The position numbers and the translations under genes were made by a program. Shown here one piece after another: positions 18,621-27,211 of a stretch of 64,000 nucleotides of DNA (its first letter is position 1; each line of letters opens with the position of its first letter). The notes beneath the pieces were generated by a model that did no database searches, was not told where the DNA came from, and saw nothing but the letters and a program-made list of their open reading frames with translations. The stretch spans positions 992,001 through 1,056,000 of the forward strand of contig NZ_CP024847.1 in NCBI RefSeq assembly GCF_002892535.1, in the 5' to 3' direction. This stretch comes from Aquella oligotrophica (lineage in GTDB: Bacteria; Pseudomonadota; Gammaproteobacteria; Burkholderiales; UBA11063).

Positions 18621-18652
18621 ATGGGGGCTTGATTAAAGCCCTCATTTTTTTT
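18621..18652 (+). terminator. Rho-independent terminator after rplT
   Basis: Ten-base-pair stem from ATGGGGGCTT (18621-18630) with AAGCCCTCAT (18636-18645, one G-U pair), five-base loop, followed by a run of T (18645-18652). Confidence 0.9.
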
Positions 18653-18663
18653 GTTAGGTTAAT

Positions 18664-19347
18664 ATGCGGGAATTATTGATTCATGATCGCAATGTCCAAG
18701 AGCGGGTTGTTAATTCATTAGAAAAAGTTTGGGATTTGACGGATGACTTAGTTGAATTTTATCCGCGATACGAAGAGTACACCGTTACTATTTTTGGTTC
18801 GGCGCGGATTCAGGAAAATTCTCCCATTTATCAGGATGTATTTGAGTTTGCCAAAAATTTGGCACGCCTTGAATGTAATGTGGTAACTGGTGGTGGTCCG
18901 GGAATTATGGAAGCTGGCAATCGTGGGGCAATGGAAGGAAAGTTATCTAATTCTCAGATAAAGTCAGTTGGAATTAATATTGAGCTTCCGTTTGAGCAGA
19001 AAAATAACGGATATTTGGATCAGGTATTTCCGCATAAAACTTTTTTTACTCGGTTGCAGCATTTTATGGCAGTAAGCGATTGTTTTGTTGCTTTTTATGG
19101 TGGAATTGGCACAGTATTAGAGATTTTAACTGTGCTTCAGCTAATGCAGGTAAAAAAAATTAGCGACTGTAAGTTAATTTTGGTTGGTAAAATGTGGAAT
19201 GGTTTAATTGATTGGTTTGAGTCAGAGATGTTAAATGAAGATATGCAGCTGATTCATCAAGGAGATTTACTGATTCCTCATCTCGTTCCTCACTATCAGG
19301 ATGCTTTAGAAATTATTAAACAGCATAAAATTCAGTCAGGACTTTAA
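18664..19347 (+). CDS. LOG-family protein (Rossmann-fold nucleotide-binding)
   Basis: 227 residues. VTIFGSARIQENSPIYQ, TGGGPGIMEAGNRGAMEG and GGIGTVLEILTVLQ are the LOG-family nucleotide-monophosphate phosphoribohydrolase signatures; the usual PGGxGTxxE here reads YGGIGTVLE, so the proline is replaced by tyrosine. Characterised members release a base from nucleoside 5'-monophosphates (cytokinin activation in plants and some bacteria). It stands between the rplT terminator and pheS. True substrate unknown; a housekeeping nucleotide role is possible. Confidence 0.82.
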   Translation: MRELLIHDRNVQERVVNSLEKVWDLTDDLVEFYPRYEEYTVTIFGSARIQENSPIYQDVFEFAKNLARLECNVVTGGGPGIMEAGNRGAMEGKLSNSQIKSVGINIELPFEQKNNGYLDQVFPHKTFFTRLQHFMAVSDCFVAFYGGIGTVLEILTVLQLMQVKKISDCKLILVGKMWNGLIDWFESEMLNEDMQLIHQGDLLIPHLVPHYQDALEIIKQHKIQSGL

Positions 19348-19370
19348 TCTAATTTTCCATGGGTAGAAAT

Positions 19371-20366
19371 ATGGAGCAGCTTAATTCGGTATTAGAAACT
19401 GCATTAAATGAAATGCAGACAGTTACTTCTTTACACGATTTAGAACAGTTTAAATCGCGTTACGTTGGTAAAAGTGGTGCAATAACAGCTTTTATGCAGC
19501 AGTTAAAAGATATGGCCGCTGAAGAGCGTAAGGCGTTTGGTGCCTTAGTTAATAAAATTAAATCAGAATTTGAAGAGGCGCTAGCAGCAAGACGGCAGCA
19601 GATCATTGATAGCGAACTAGCGGCGAAATTAGCTAATGAGTCAATTGATGTAACTTTGCCGGGAAGAGGTAGTAATTCTGGGAGTTTGCATCCAGTAACG
19701 CTGACATTAAAACGATTAGTTACAATCTTTGCTAGTCTTGGATTTACTGTCGCCGATGGTCCTGAAATCGAAACAGATTATTATAATTTCAAGGCACTTA
19801 ATATACCTGATAATCATCCGGCTCGGGCAATGCAAGATACTTTCTATACAAGTAGTGGGCATGTTTTGCGTACGCATACTTCTCCGATTCAGGTACGTTT
19901 TGCTGAAGAAAATGAGCCTCCCATCAAGATTGTTGCTCCTGGGCGAGTTTTTCGCGTTGATATGGATGCAACTCATAGTCCAATGTTTCATCAGATGGAG
20001 TTACTTTGGATAGATAAAGGGATCAGCTTTGCTAATTTGAAAGCGATTATTATTGAATTTATGCGCACCTTCTTTGAAGATAGTGAACTCCAAGTAAGAT
20101 TTCGCGCGTCATTCTTCCCATTTACTGAGCCATCGGCTGAGGTTGATATTTATTTTGCTAAAACTGGGAAATGGCTTGAAGTTGGTGGCTGTGGTATGGT
20201 TCATCCAGAAGTTCTCAAATATATGAAGATAGATAGCCATCAGTATTCAGGATTTGCGTTTGGCTTTGGGATTGATCGATTAGCTATGCTTAAATACGGA
20301 ATTACCGATTTGCGTTTGATGTTTGAAAATGATCTGGACTTTTTGCGCCAGTTTGAGGGGTGTTAA
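19371..20366 (+). CDS. pheS: Phenylalanyl-tRNA synthetase alpha subunit
   Basis: Catalytic subunit of the alpha2-beta2 enzyme that charges tRNA-Phe. N-terminal coiled-coil region with YVGKSGAITAFMQQLKDM, then class II motifs: FHQMELLWID (motif 2 region), FRASFFPFTEPSAEVDIYF, GCGMVHPEVLK and GFAFGFGIDRLAMLKYGI (motif 3). ATG 19371 is preferred to ATG 19359 because GGG (19361-19363) gives seven-base spacing. About 331 residues, normal length. pheT follows with no gap. Confidence 0.97.
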   Translation: MEQLNSVLETALNEMQTVTSLHDLEQFKSRYVGKSGAITAFMQQLKDMAAEERKAFGALVNKIKSEFEEALAARRQQIIDSELAAKLANESIDVTLPGRGSNSGSLHPVTLTLKRLVTIFASLGFTVADGPEIETDYYNFKALNIPDNHPARAMQDTFYTSSGHVLRTHTSPIQVRFAEENEPPIKIVAPGRVFRVDMDATHSPMFHQMELLWIDKGISFANLKAIIIEFMRTFFEDSELQVRFRASFFPFTEPSAEVDIYFAKTGKWLEVGGCGMVHPEVLKYMKIDSHQYSGFAFGFGIDRLAMLKYGITDLRLMFENDLDFLRQFEGC

Positions 20367-22727
20367 ATGAAAATATCATGGAATTATTTACAAGGCTTCT
20401 TTACTGACAAGCTAGACAAAAAAGTAGTTCTTGAGCGTCTTACTATGGCTGGGCTTGAAGTTGAGGATGAAACGCCAGTTGCTCCCGAATTTAGTGGTAT
20501 TGTAGTCGGTGAAGTGATTAGTTGTGAGAAACATCCGGATGCAGATAAGTTATCTCTATGTAAAGTTGATGCTGGTAGTGGCGAACCATTACAAATTATT
20601 TGTGGCGCTTCTAATGTCGCAGTTGGTGTTAAAGTACCTTGTGCTAAGGTTGGGGCAGTACTACCTGAGAATTTTAAAATTGCTGAACGCAAAATGCGTG
20701 GTTTGATGTCATATGGGATGCTTTGTAGTGGCAATGAGATTGGTTGTCCCGATGGTGTTGATGGATTACTGTTACTTAATAATGATGCTATTCCCGGTAC
20801 AGATATTCGCGAATATTTGGATTTGAATGATAGTATTATTGAATTTAAAATTACGCCTAATCGTGGTGATTGTTTATCTTATACTGGGCTTGCGCGTGAA
20901 ATTCATGCACTAACTGGCTATACGCTTAAAGATAAAGAATTATATTCAGACTTCTTGGCTAAAAAGTTGGAGAATTTTTCATTTAATCCGGAAGCTAGTG
21001 ATAAATGCCCACATTATGTTGGTTTGGCAATTAAAAATGTTAATAATGCACAAGCTTCACCGGCATGGTTAGTTAAAGTTCTTGAACGCAGTGGCCTACG
21101 TCCAAAATCACCATTAGTTGATATTACTAATTATGTGATGATTCTACTTGGGCAACCAATGCATGCCTTTGACCTGAGTAAACTAAATTCAGGGATCGGT
21201 TTTTGTCTAGCTAAAACAGGTGAAGAGCTAAAACTTATTGATGGCACTGATGCCAGTTTAGTTAAAGACGATCTAGTAATAACTGATGGTAGTCATAATC
21301 CGGTCGCAATTGCTGGTGTTATGGGTGGGCTTGATTCAGCTGTTACTGAGGCAACTACTGAGATTCTTCTTGAAAGCGCATTTTTCTTGCCTGAAGCTAT
21401 TCATGGTCGGGCTAAAGCTTATGGCGTTAGCTCTGATTCAGCTTATCGGTTTGAGCGTGGAGTAAATCCGGATATTCAGCACGATGCGATTAATCTGGCA
21501 GCTAAATTAGTACTGGAAATTTGTGGTGGTGAAGTTGTTGGTTCCATTCATTCTGTCAAGGCTACGCAACCACAAGTAAAGATAAGTATTGATTATGCTG
21601 ATATGCTTAAACTTATCGGTGAAGAGATCGCTACAGTAGAAATAGATAAAATTCTTGCTGATTTAGGCTGTCAAGTGGTAGTTGAAGGTGACAAGAGGGT
21701 TATTACACCACCAGCTTATCGTTTTGATTTAAAAATTCGTGAAGATATAATCGAGGAAGTAATTCGCGTTTATGGTTATGACCGAATACAAGCAAAAATG
21801 CCAATACTTGCGCACCGCTTTAATTCGGTTGATAGTAAGTTGAATCAGTTAACTTTATGGAAAGACGCTTTGGTAAGTATGGGCTTTAATGAAGTTGTCA
21901 GTTATGCCTTTATTGAAGAATCTTACGCTGAGCTACTTGCCGATAAGAAGCATGATCTTATCTGTCTTAAAAACCCGCTTGCTGGTTTGGCGGTGATGCG
22001 TAATAATTTGATCACTGATGTGGTCAAAACCTTACAGCATAATATCAATCGTGGTTATGATAGCTTACGCGTGTTTGAATTAGCTAGAGTATTTCATGGT
22101 GAAACCGCTGAAGCGCAACCACTATATCTATCTGGTCTGATTTATGGAAAGCATAATGCAGGTTGGTCTGAAAAATCACGCCAAGTTGATTTTTATGATT
22201 TAAAAAGTATCGTTGAGAATCTTTTTTCTGCTTATGGGAAGCTTGATTTTACTACTCTTAATGATAATCCTTTATTTCATCCGGGTAGAACAGCGAATAT
22301 TATTATCAATGGCATCAATGTTGGAGTACTAGGACAACTCCATCCAAAACTGGGTCAGCCATTAGGACTTGATATATTGCCTTATATATTTGAGGTTGAT
22401 ACTAGTCTTATTCAGCCAGAAATCAGCTATAGCTTATCCGCTGTTAGTAAATTTCAGAAAGTTAATCGTGATCTCGCCTTTATTCTTGATAAGAGCGTAA
22501 ATGTTGGCGATATTCTGAAATCAATCAATGCCTTGCAGATAAATGATTTGCTATCTTCAACAATATTTGATATATTTACGGGTGGAAATTTACCAGATAA
22601 TCAGAAGAGCGTAGCATTAAAGTTTACTTTCCAGAGTGATCATACGCTTACTGATGAAGAAATAGTTAGTTATCTTGAATTGATAAAACAGAAGGTAGCT
22701 AGCGAATTTAATGGGCAGCTACGTTAA
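20367..22727 (+). CDS. pheT: Phenylalanyl-tRNA synthetase beta subunit
   Basis: 786 residues, the full bacterial length. It starts MKISWNYLQGFF, has the tRNA-binding EMAP-like domain (EKHPDADKLSLCKVD, ICGASNVAVGVKVPCAKVGA), the B3/B4 editing domain, the B5 domain, FELARVFHG and a C-terminal anticodon-binding ferredoxin-like domain (SKFQKVNRDLAFILDK). The ATG directly follows the pheS stop, so translation is coupled. Followed by ihfA as in other proteobacteria. Confidence 0.97.
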   Translation: MKISWNYLQGFFTDKLDKKVVLERLTMAGLEVEDETPVAPEFSGIVVGEVISCEKHPDADKLSLCKVDAGSGEPLQIICGASNVAVGVKVPCAKVGAVLPENFKIAERKMRGLMSYGMLCSGNEIGCPDGVDGLLLLNNDAIPGTDIREYLDLNDSIIEFKITPNRGDCLSYTGLAREIHALTGYTLKDKELYSDFLAKKLENFSFNPEASDKCPHYVGLAIKNVNNAQASPAWLVKVLERSGLRPKSPLVDITNYVMILLGQPMHAFDLSKLNSGIGFCLAKTGEELKLIDGTDASLVKDDLVITDGSHNPVAIAGVMGGLDSAVTEATTEILLESAFFLPEAIHGRAKAYGVSSDSAYRFERGVNPDIQHDAINLAAKLVLEICGGEVVGSIHSVKATQPQVKISIDYADMLKLIGEEIATVEIDKILADLGCQVVVEGDKRVITPPAYRFDLKIREDIIEEVIRVYGYDRIQAKMPILAHRFNSVDSKLNQLTLWKDALVSMGFNEVVSYAFIEESYAELLADKKHDLICLKNPLAGLAVMRNNLITDVVKTLQHNINRGYDSLRVFELARVFHGETAEAQPLYLSGLIYGKHNAGWSEKSRQVDFYDLKSIVENLFSAYGKLDFTTLNDNPLFHPGRTANIIINGINVGVLGQLHPKLGQPLGLDILPYIFEVDTSLIQPEISYSLSAVSKFQKVNRDLAFILDKSVNVGDILKSINALQINDLLSSTIFDIFTGGNLPDNQKSVALKFTFQSDHTLTDEEIVSYLELIKQKVASEFNGQLR

Positions 22728-22771
22728 ATATAGCTTTTAAATAAGATTTTAATTTTATGATTGGGTTGAAT

Positions 22772-23071
22772 ATGTCTAAAACTGTGACTAAAAATGATTT
22801 AATACAAGTGGTGATTGATAATTCTACGTTAACCAGACAGGATGCGTATAAGCTAGTTGAGGATTTTTTTGATGTGATGACAAAAAGTCTTGAAGATGGT
22901 GATGAAGTGAAAGTGTCGGGTTTTGGTAATTTTATTTTGCGGGATAAAAATCCCCGTGTTGGACGTAATCCAAAGACTAAAGAAGAATTTCCTATTAGTG
23001 CTCGTCGTGTGGTATCGTTCCATACTAGTAATTTATTGAAAGAACAGATAAAAGACTATAAGCCTGAGTAG
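22772..23071 (+). CDS. ihfA: Integration host factor alpha subunit
   Basis: About 99 residues. DNA-bending architectural protein of the HU/IHF family; VKVSGFGNFILRDKNPRVGR and NPKTKEEFPISARRVVSF are characteristic of the IHF alpha chain with the intercalating proline region NPRVGRNPKT. ATG 22772 (MSKTVTKNDLI) is chosen over ATG 22757, because GGG at 22763-22765 serves as its ribosome site and homologues start there. Its position after pheT is conserved across proteobacteria and fits the alpha rather than the beta chain. Confidence 0.95.
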   Translation: MSKTVTKNDLIQVVIDNSTLTRQDAYKLVEDFFDVMTKSLEDGDEVKVSGFGNFILRDKNPRVGRNPKTKEEFPISARRVVSFHTSNLLKEQIKDYKPE

Positions 23072-23180
23072 GTCTTTAGGGTATTAACCTGACAAGATTA
23101 GTGGGTTATTAACCCTACAAAAAATGTGGTAATTGTGGCGAAATATGTTAAAATATTGGTATGAGCATTGGAGAACGCCT

Positions 23181-23318
23181 ATGTTTAAGCAATATTGGAA
23201 AGAAATTATCTGCCTGTTAGTGGTGAAAGCCATTCTCCTGACAGGGTTGTGGTATGTTTCATTTAGTAATCCACCAAAACTTGATGATCAGACAACTGGT
23301 CAGCATATTTTAGGATAA
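23181..23318 (+). CDS. cydP: CydP, small accessory protein of cytochrome bd oxidase
   Basis: 45-residue single-spanning protein directly upstream of cydA, the position typical for cydP. ATG 23181 is preceded by GGAGA (23170-23174) at six bases, much better than the TTG at 23133. Basic N-terminus (FKQYWKEI), a hydrophobic helix CLLVVKAILLTGLWYVSF, then a short polar tail (NPPKLDD), matching the CydP pattern. Its role in the oxidase is not well defined; it probably associates with or assembles CydAB. Confidence 0.75.
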   Translation: MFKQYWKEIICLLVVKAILLTGLWYVSFSNPPKLDDQTTGQHILG

Positions 23319-23319
23319 T

Positions 23320-23400
23320 AACATATTTCGCATTTTGTGAAATGTAAGCACTGATTTAGTAATCAGAGCTTAACTCCTGAATTTGTAAATCAGGTTAAAC
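23320..23400 (+). promoter_or_regulatory. Three tandem stem-loops between cydP and cydA
   Basis: TTTCGCA/TGTGAAA near 23326-23342, CTGATT/AATCAG (23351-23356/23361-23366) and TTAA-CT-CCTGA with TCAGG-TTAA (23370-23380/23390-23398). None is followed by a T run, so they are more likely mRNA stabilising or processing elements than terminators. Confidence 0.35.
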
Positions 23401-23428
23401 TTTTACACATTTTTTGAGGTTGAAAACC

Positions 23429-24982
23429 ATGGACACTTTAGTTGATTTATCGCGATTGCAATTTGCAATAACAGCGATGTATCATTTCATATTTGTGCCA
23501 CTTACTTTAGGTATGACTTGGCTATTGGTAATTATGGAAACGATATACGTAATTACTGGTAAAGAAATTTACAAGGATATGACCAAGTTTTGGGGTAAAC
23601 TCTTTGGTATTAATTTTGCCATTGGAGTAACTACTGGTCTTACCATGGAGTTTCAGTTTGGAACCAACTGGGCATATTATTCGCACTATGTTGGTGATAT
23701 TTTCGGTGTGCCATTGGCAATTGAAGGCTTGATGGCATTCTTCCTTGAATCTACCTTTATTGGAATGTTCTTTTTTGCCTGGGATCGGGTATCGAAAAAG
23801 CAACATTTACTTTTTACCATTCTGGTAGCAATCGGTTCTAATCTTTCTGCACTATGGATCTTAGTAGCAAATGGCTGGATGCAAAATCCAGTTGGTACTA
23901 TATTTAATCCAATTACAATGCGGATGGAACTTGATAGTTTTTATAGCGTATTATTTAATCCGGTTGGACAAGCCAAATTCTTCCACACTGTTTGTGCTGG
24001 TTATGTAACTGCATCTGTTTTCGTACTTGGGATTTCTTCCTTCTATTTAATGAAAAAACAAGATCTGCCTTTTGCTCGTCGTTCGTTTAAGATAGCTGCG
24101 ATTTTTGGTTTATTTGCAACCATTGCCGTAATAATCATGGGTGATGAGTCAGGTCTTCAAGTTTATAAAGCACAACCATCAAAACTTGCTGCGATTGAAG
24201 GTGTATGGCAGACGGAAGAAGCTCCTGCTCCTTGGTCGCTATTAGCTTTACCAGATCAGGAAAAACGGACCAATGATTTTAATATCAAGATTCCTTATGT
24301 CGGCAGTTTGATTCTTCATCATGATTTGCAAGGGTCAATCAAAGGGGTTGAAGAAATTGTCGCTGAGAATCGCGAGAAGATCATAAGTGGGCAAAAAGCG
24401 CTGGTAATGTTGGAAGCTTTCCGTAAAAACCCACATGATCAAGCTATGGCTGCACAGATTCAGGCTAATTCTGCGGATTTGGGGTATGGACTACTTCTTA
24501 AAAAATATACTAACGATGTTGCTAATGCTACACCACAAATGATTGATGAAGCTGCTAAAAGCACAGTGCCACATGTACTGCCACTATATTATAGCTTTAG
24601 GATAATGGTATTTTTGGGTGCTTCGTTCTTCATGTTGTTTGCTTTGGCAAGCTGGTATTCTTTTGGCAATAGAAAACTATTTGAAACTAAAACTTGGCTA
24701 CTTAAATGGGCATTATTCTGGATTCCAACCCCATGGATTGCCTGCTGGGCTGGTTGGTTTGTTGCTGAATATGGGCGTCAGCCATGGACAATTTTTGGTA
24801 TATTACCAACGCATTTATCTGCTTCAAGCTTGACTAGTGGCGAATTAATCTTCTCCTTGACTGGGTTTGTGGTTATCTATACCTTGTTGGCGGTAATCGA
24901 AATTTGGCTAATGGTTAAATATACTAAGCTTGGTCCTTCAAGTTTGGGAACTGGTAAATATCATTTTGAGCAGCAGGCATAA
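23429..24982 (+). CDS. cydA: Cytochrome bd ubiquinol oxidase subunit I
   Basis: Quinol-oxidising, haem-bearing subunit of the high-affinity terminal oxidase in the cytoplasmic membrane. About 517 residues, nine helices. LQFAITAMYHFIFVPLTLGM gives the haem ligand histidine. The long Q-loop between helices 6 and 7 is present (KAQPSKLAAIEGVWQTEE to DLGYGLLLKKYTNDVANAT), the E. coli-like L-subfamily. ATG 23429 (MDTLVDLSRLQF) is chosen over TTG 23414; GAGG (23416-23419) lies upstream. cydB follows after 11 bases. Confidence 0.97.
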   Translation: MDTLVDLSRLQFAITAMYHFIFVPLTLGMTWLLVIMETIYVITGKEIYKDMTKFWGKLFGINFAIGVTTGLTMEFQFGTNWAYYSHYVGDIFGVPLAIEGLMAFFLESTFIGMFFFAWDRVSKKQHLLFTILVAIGSNLSALWILVANGWMQNPVGTIFNPITMRMELDSFYSVLFNPVGQAKFFHTVCAGYVTASVFVLGISSFYLMKKQDLPFARRSFKIAAIFGLFATIAVIIMGDESGLQVYKAQPSKLAAIEGVWQTEEAPAPWSLLALPDQEKRTNDFNIKIPYVGSLILHHDLQGSIKGVEEIVAENREKIISGQKALVMLEAFRKNPHDQAMAAQIQANSADLGYGLLLKKYTNDVANATPQMIDEAAKSTVPHVLPLYYSFRIMVFLGASFFMLFALASWYSFGNRKLFETKTWLLKWALFWIPTPWIACWAGWFVAEYGRQPWTIFGILPTHLSASSLTSGELIFSLTGFVVIYTLLAVIEIWLMVKYTKLGPSSLGTGKYHFEQQA

Positions 24983-24993
24983 GGGGATAAATC

Positions 24994-26139
24994 ATGGAAT
25001 ATGCAATTTTAAAATTGATATGGTGGGTTTTAGTAGCTGTACTCATGATTGGTCTGATGATTATGGATGGTCATGATATGGGTGTGGGTGCATTATCACC
25101 TTTTATTGGTAAGACGGATTCAGAACGTCGGGCTGCAATTAATTCAGTAGCACCTCATTGGGATGGTAATCAGGTTTGGTTTATTACTGGTGGTGGAGCG
25201 GTTTTTGCTGCATGGCCACTGGTATATGCTACATCTTTCTCTATTCTATACATTGCAATTTTGGCGGTGCTGTGGACACTATTTTTACGTGCTCCAGCGT
25301 TTGATTATCGTTCTAAGATAGAGAATCCTAGTTGGCGTAAAACTTGGGACTGGGTATTATTTGTTGGCTCAGCTGTGCCACCGTTACTATTTGGTGTTGC
25401 AGTCGGAAATGTAATGCTAGGTGTTCCATTTCATTTTGATAATGACATGCGCTTGGTGAGTGATGCAGTTAATCCATTATTTGGATTCCTTGGTCTACTT
25501 TCACCATTTGCTTTATTATGTGGACTTGTATCACTATGTATGACACTTGCTCATGGTGGCGTATATCTGACGATCCGTACTGAAGGTGCAATGCAGGTAA
25601 GGGCTAAGAAAGCTGCAAAAATTTTCTTAATTCTAGCAATAGTATTATTTGCGCTAGGTGGCTTAGTTGTTGGACATATTAATGGTTATGTTGCAACAAA
25701 CCTTGATCCGAATGGTCCATCTGATCCGTTACTAAAAACAGTTGAGATTGTAAAAGGTGGTTGGTTACATAACTATCAGCAATATCCACTGATGATGCTT
25801 GCTCCAGTGCTTGCTTTTGCTGGTCTAATATTGTCTTTAATCCTTAATGCTAAAGATAAATCAGGTCTTGCATTTATTTTTAGTGGTGTTGGGATGGCTG
25901 GGATTATCTTGACTGCTGGCTTATCAATGTTTCCATTTATTATGCCTTCAAGTTCGAGTCCGGCAAGCAGTTTAACCGCTTGGGATGCAACTTCGTCGCA
26001 GCATACATTATTATTAATGCTTGTTGCAGCGTTAATTTTTACCCCGATAGTTTTGACATACACTTCGTGGGTATATCGGATCATGCGTGGTAAATTGACT
26101 ACTGCGCGGATTGAAGAAAATTCAAAATCAATGTATTAA
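24994..26139 (+). CDS. cydB: Cytochrome bd ubiquinol oxidase subunit II
   Basis: 381 residues, about nine helices. LIMMDGHDMGVGALSPF-type start region (MIMDGHDMGVGALSPFIG), SVAPHWDGNQVWFITGGGA, and the periplasmic-side MFPFIMPSSS are typical of CydB. It forms the pseudosymmetric partner of CydA and helps bind haem and the proton pathway. Start has GGGGA upstream. A small cydX-type gene follows 15 bases later, completing a cydP-A-B-X operon. Confidence 0.97.
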   Translation: MEYAILKLIWWVLVAVLMIGLMIMDGHDMGVGALSPFIGKTDSERRAAINSVAPHWDGNQVWFITGGGAVFAAWPLVYATSFSILYIAILAVLWTLFLRAPAFDYRSKIENPSWRKTWDWVLFVGSAVPPLLFGVAVGNVMLGVPFHFDNDMRLVSDAVNPLFGFLGLLSPFALLCGLVSLCMTLAHGGVYLTIRTEGAMQVRAKKAAKIFLILAIVLFALGGLVVGHINGYVATNLDPNGPSDPLLKTVEIVKGGWLHNYQQYPLMMLAPVLAFAGLILSLILNAKDKSGLAFIFSGVGMAGIILTAGLSMFPFIMPSSSSPASSLTAWDATSSQHTLLLMLVAALIFTPIVLTYTSWVYRIMRGKLTTARIEENSKSMY

Positions 26140-26154
26140 TCTTGGAGAATGATT

Positions 26155-26256
26155 ATGCTGATTCTTACATGGGCGATTTGTGTTTATCTTGGGGTAATGG
26201 TAACTGCCAAGACTCTAGCAAAGCAGGAGAAAAATCCTGAATTGCTTGATAAATAA
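26155..26256 (+). CDS. cydX: CydX-like small subunit of cytochrome bd oxidase
   Basis: A 33-residue single-helix protein: MLILTWAICVYLGVMVTAKT followed by LAKQEKNPELLDK. ATG 26155 has GGAG (26144-26147) at seven bases; ATG 26149 is too close. Position immediately after cydB, length and the tryptophan-containing first turn of the helix all match CydX/YbgT proteins, which stabilise the haems of CydAB. It is below common ORF length cutoffs. Confidence 0.8.
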   Translation: MLILTWAICVYLGVMVTAKTLAKQEKNPELLDK

Positions 26257-26364
26257 ACTTGATATAATCAGGCTAATTGAAATTCTAGTTGTACTTTTTA
26301 CGCATTAGCCATAAATTGTATAGACATGAACAAAGGATCTTAAACTGATTATGTATTTATCTAT

Positions 26365-26396
26365 AAAACGGGAATATCTTCCCGTTTTGTTTTTTG
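26365..26396 (+). terminator. Rho-independent terminator after the cyd operon
   Basis: AAAACGGGAA (26365-26374) pairs with TTCCCGTTTT (26379-26388) around TATC, followed by GTTTTTTG. It lies just before the fabI start, so fabI must be read from a promoter overlapping this region or from read-through. Confidence 0.85.
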
Positions 26397-26417
26397 TGAA
26401 AGTATGGAGCTAAAAAC

Positions 26418-27185
26418 GTGATTGTTGACTTGAACGGTAAAAAGGGATTGGTTATTGGAATTGCCAATAAAGATAGTATTGCTTATGGGTGTGCCAAAAA
26501 ATTTAGGGAAGCCGGAGCAGGATTGGCTGTGACTTATCTGAATGAGAAGGCAAAACCTTTTGTTGAACCTCTGGCAAATGAACTTGCAGCTGAATTGTTT
26601 ATGCCATGTAATGTTATGGTGGCTGAAGACTTGGAGAAAGTTTTCTCGCAAATTGAGCAGGAGTTTGGCAAACTTGATTTCTTATTGCATTCAATCGCCT
26701 TTGCACCAAAAGAAGATCTGCATAGTGAAGTTTATAAGTCCTCTAAAGATGGTTTTATGTCCGCAATGGATGTTTCATGCTACTCAATGATTGAGATGAC
26801 AAGGCTGGCACTTCCGCTAATGAAAGATGGTGGTAGTATTTTGACGATGAGTTATTATGGTAGTGAGAAGGTTATCCGTGATTATAATCTAATGGGAATA
26901 GCCAAGGCAGCACTTGAGTCAACTGTACGGTATCTTGCTGCTGAGCTTGGTCAGTTTGGTGTCAGGGTAAATGCGATTTCGCCTGGACCAATTATGACTC
27001 GCGCAGCATCAGGAATCAAGGGATTTGATCAGTTAATTAGTAATACTCTTCAAGTTGCACCATTACGAGACCCAGTTTCTATTGATGGGGTTGGTAATCT
27101 GGCTGCATTTCTGGCGGCAGATTCTGGTCGAGAAATTACGGGGCAGGTGGTTTTAATTGATGGTGGTTACTCGATTATTGGCTAG
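26418..27185 (+). CDS. fabI: Enoyl-[acyl-carrier-protein] reductase (NADH), FabI type
   Basis: Last step of each fatty-acid elongation cycle: reduces trans-2-enoyl-ACP. 255 residues; GTG start at 26418 with GGAGC seven bases before. GLVIGIANKDSIAYGCAKKF is the FabI nucleotide loop, LHSIAFAPKEDL follows, and MSYYGSEKVIRDYNLMGIAK contains the catalytic Tyr-x6-Lys arrangement. It resembles triclosan-sensitive FabI proteins, but sensitivity is not proven. Followed closely by the MaoC-Pta fusion, which may share its transcript. Confidence 0.95.
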   Translation: MIVDLNGKKGLVIGIANKDSIAYGCAKKFREAGAGLAVTYLNEKAKPFVEPLANELAAELFMPCNVMVAEDLEKVFSQIEQEFGKLDFLLHSIAFAPKEDLHSEVYKSSKDGFMSAMDVSCYSMIEMTRLALPLMKDGGSILTMSYYGSEKVIRDYNLMGIAKAALESTVRYLAAELGQFGVRVNAISPGPIMTRAASGIKGFDQLISNTLQVAPLRDPVSIDGVGNLAAFLAADSGREITGQVVLIDGGYSIIG

Positions 27186-27211
27186 GTTTTAATTTAGATT
27201 TGGAGTTTAAG

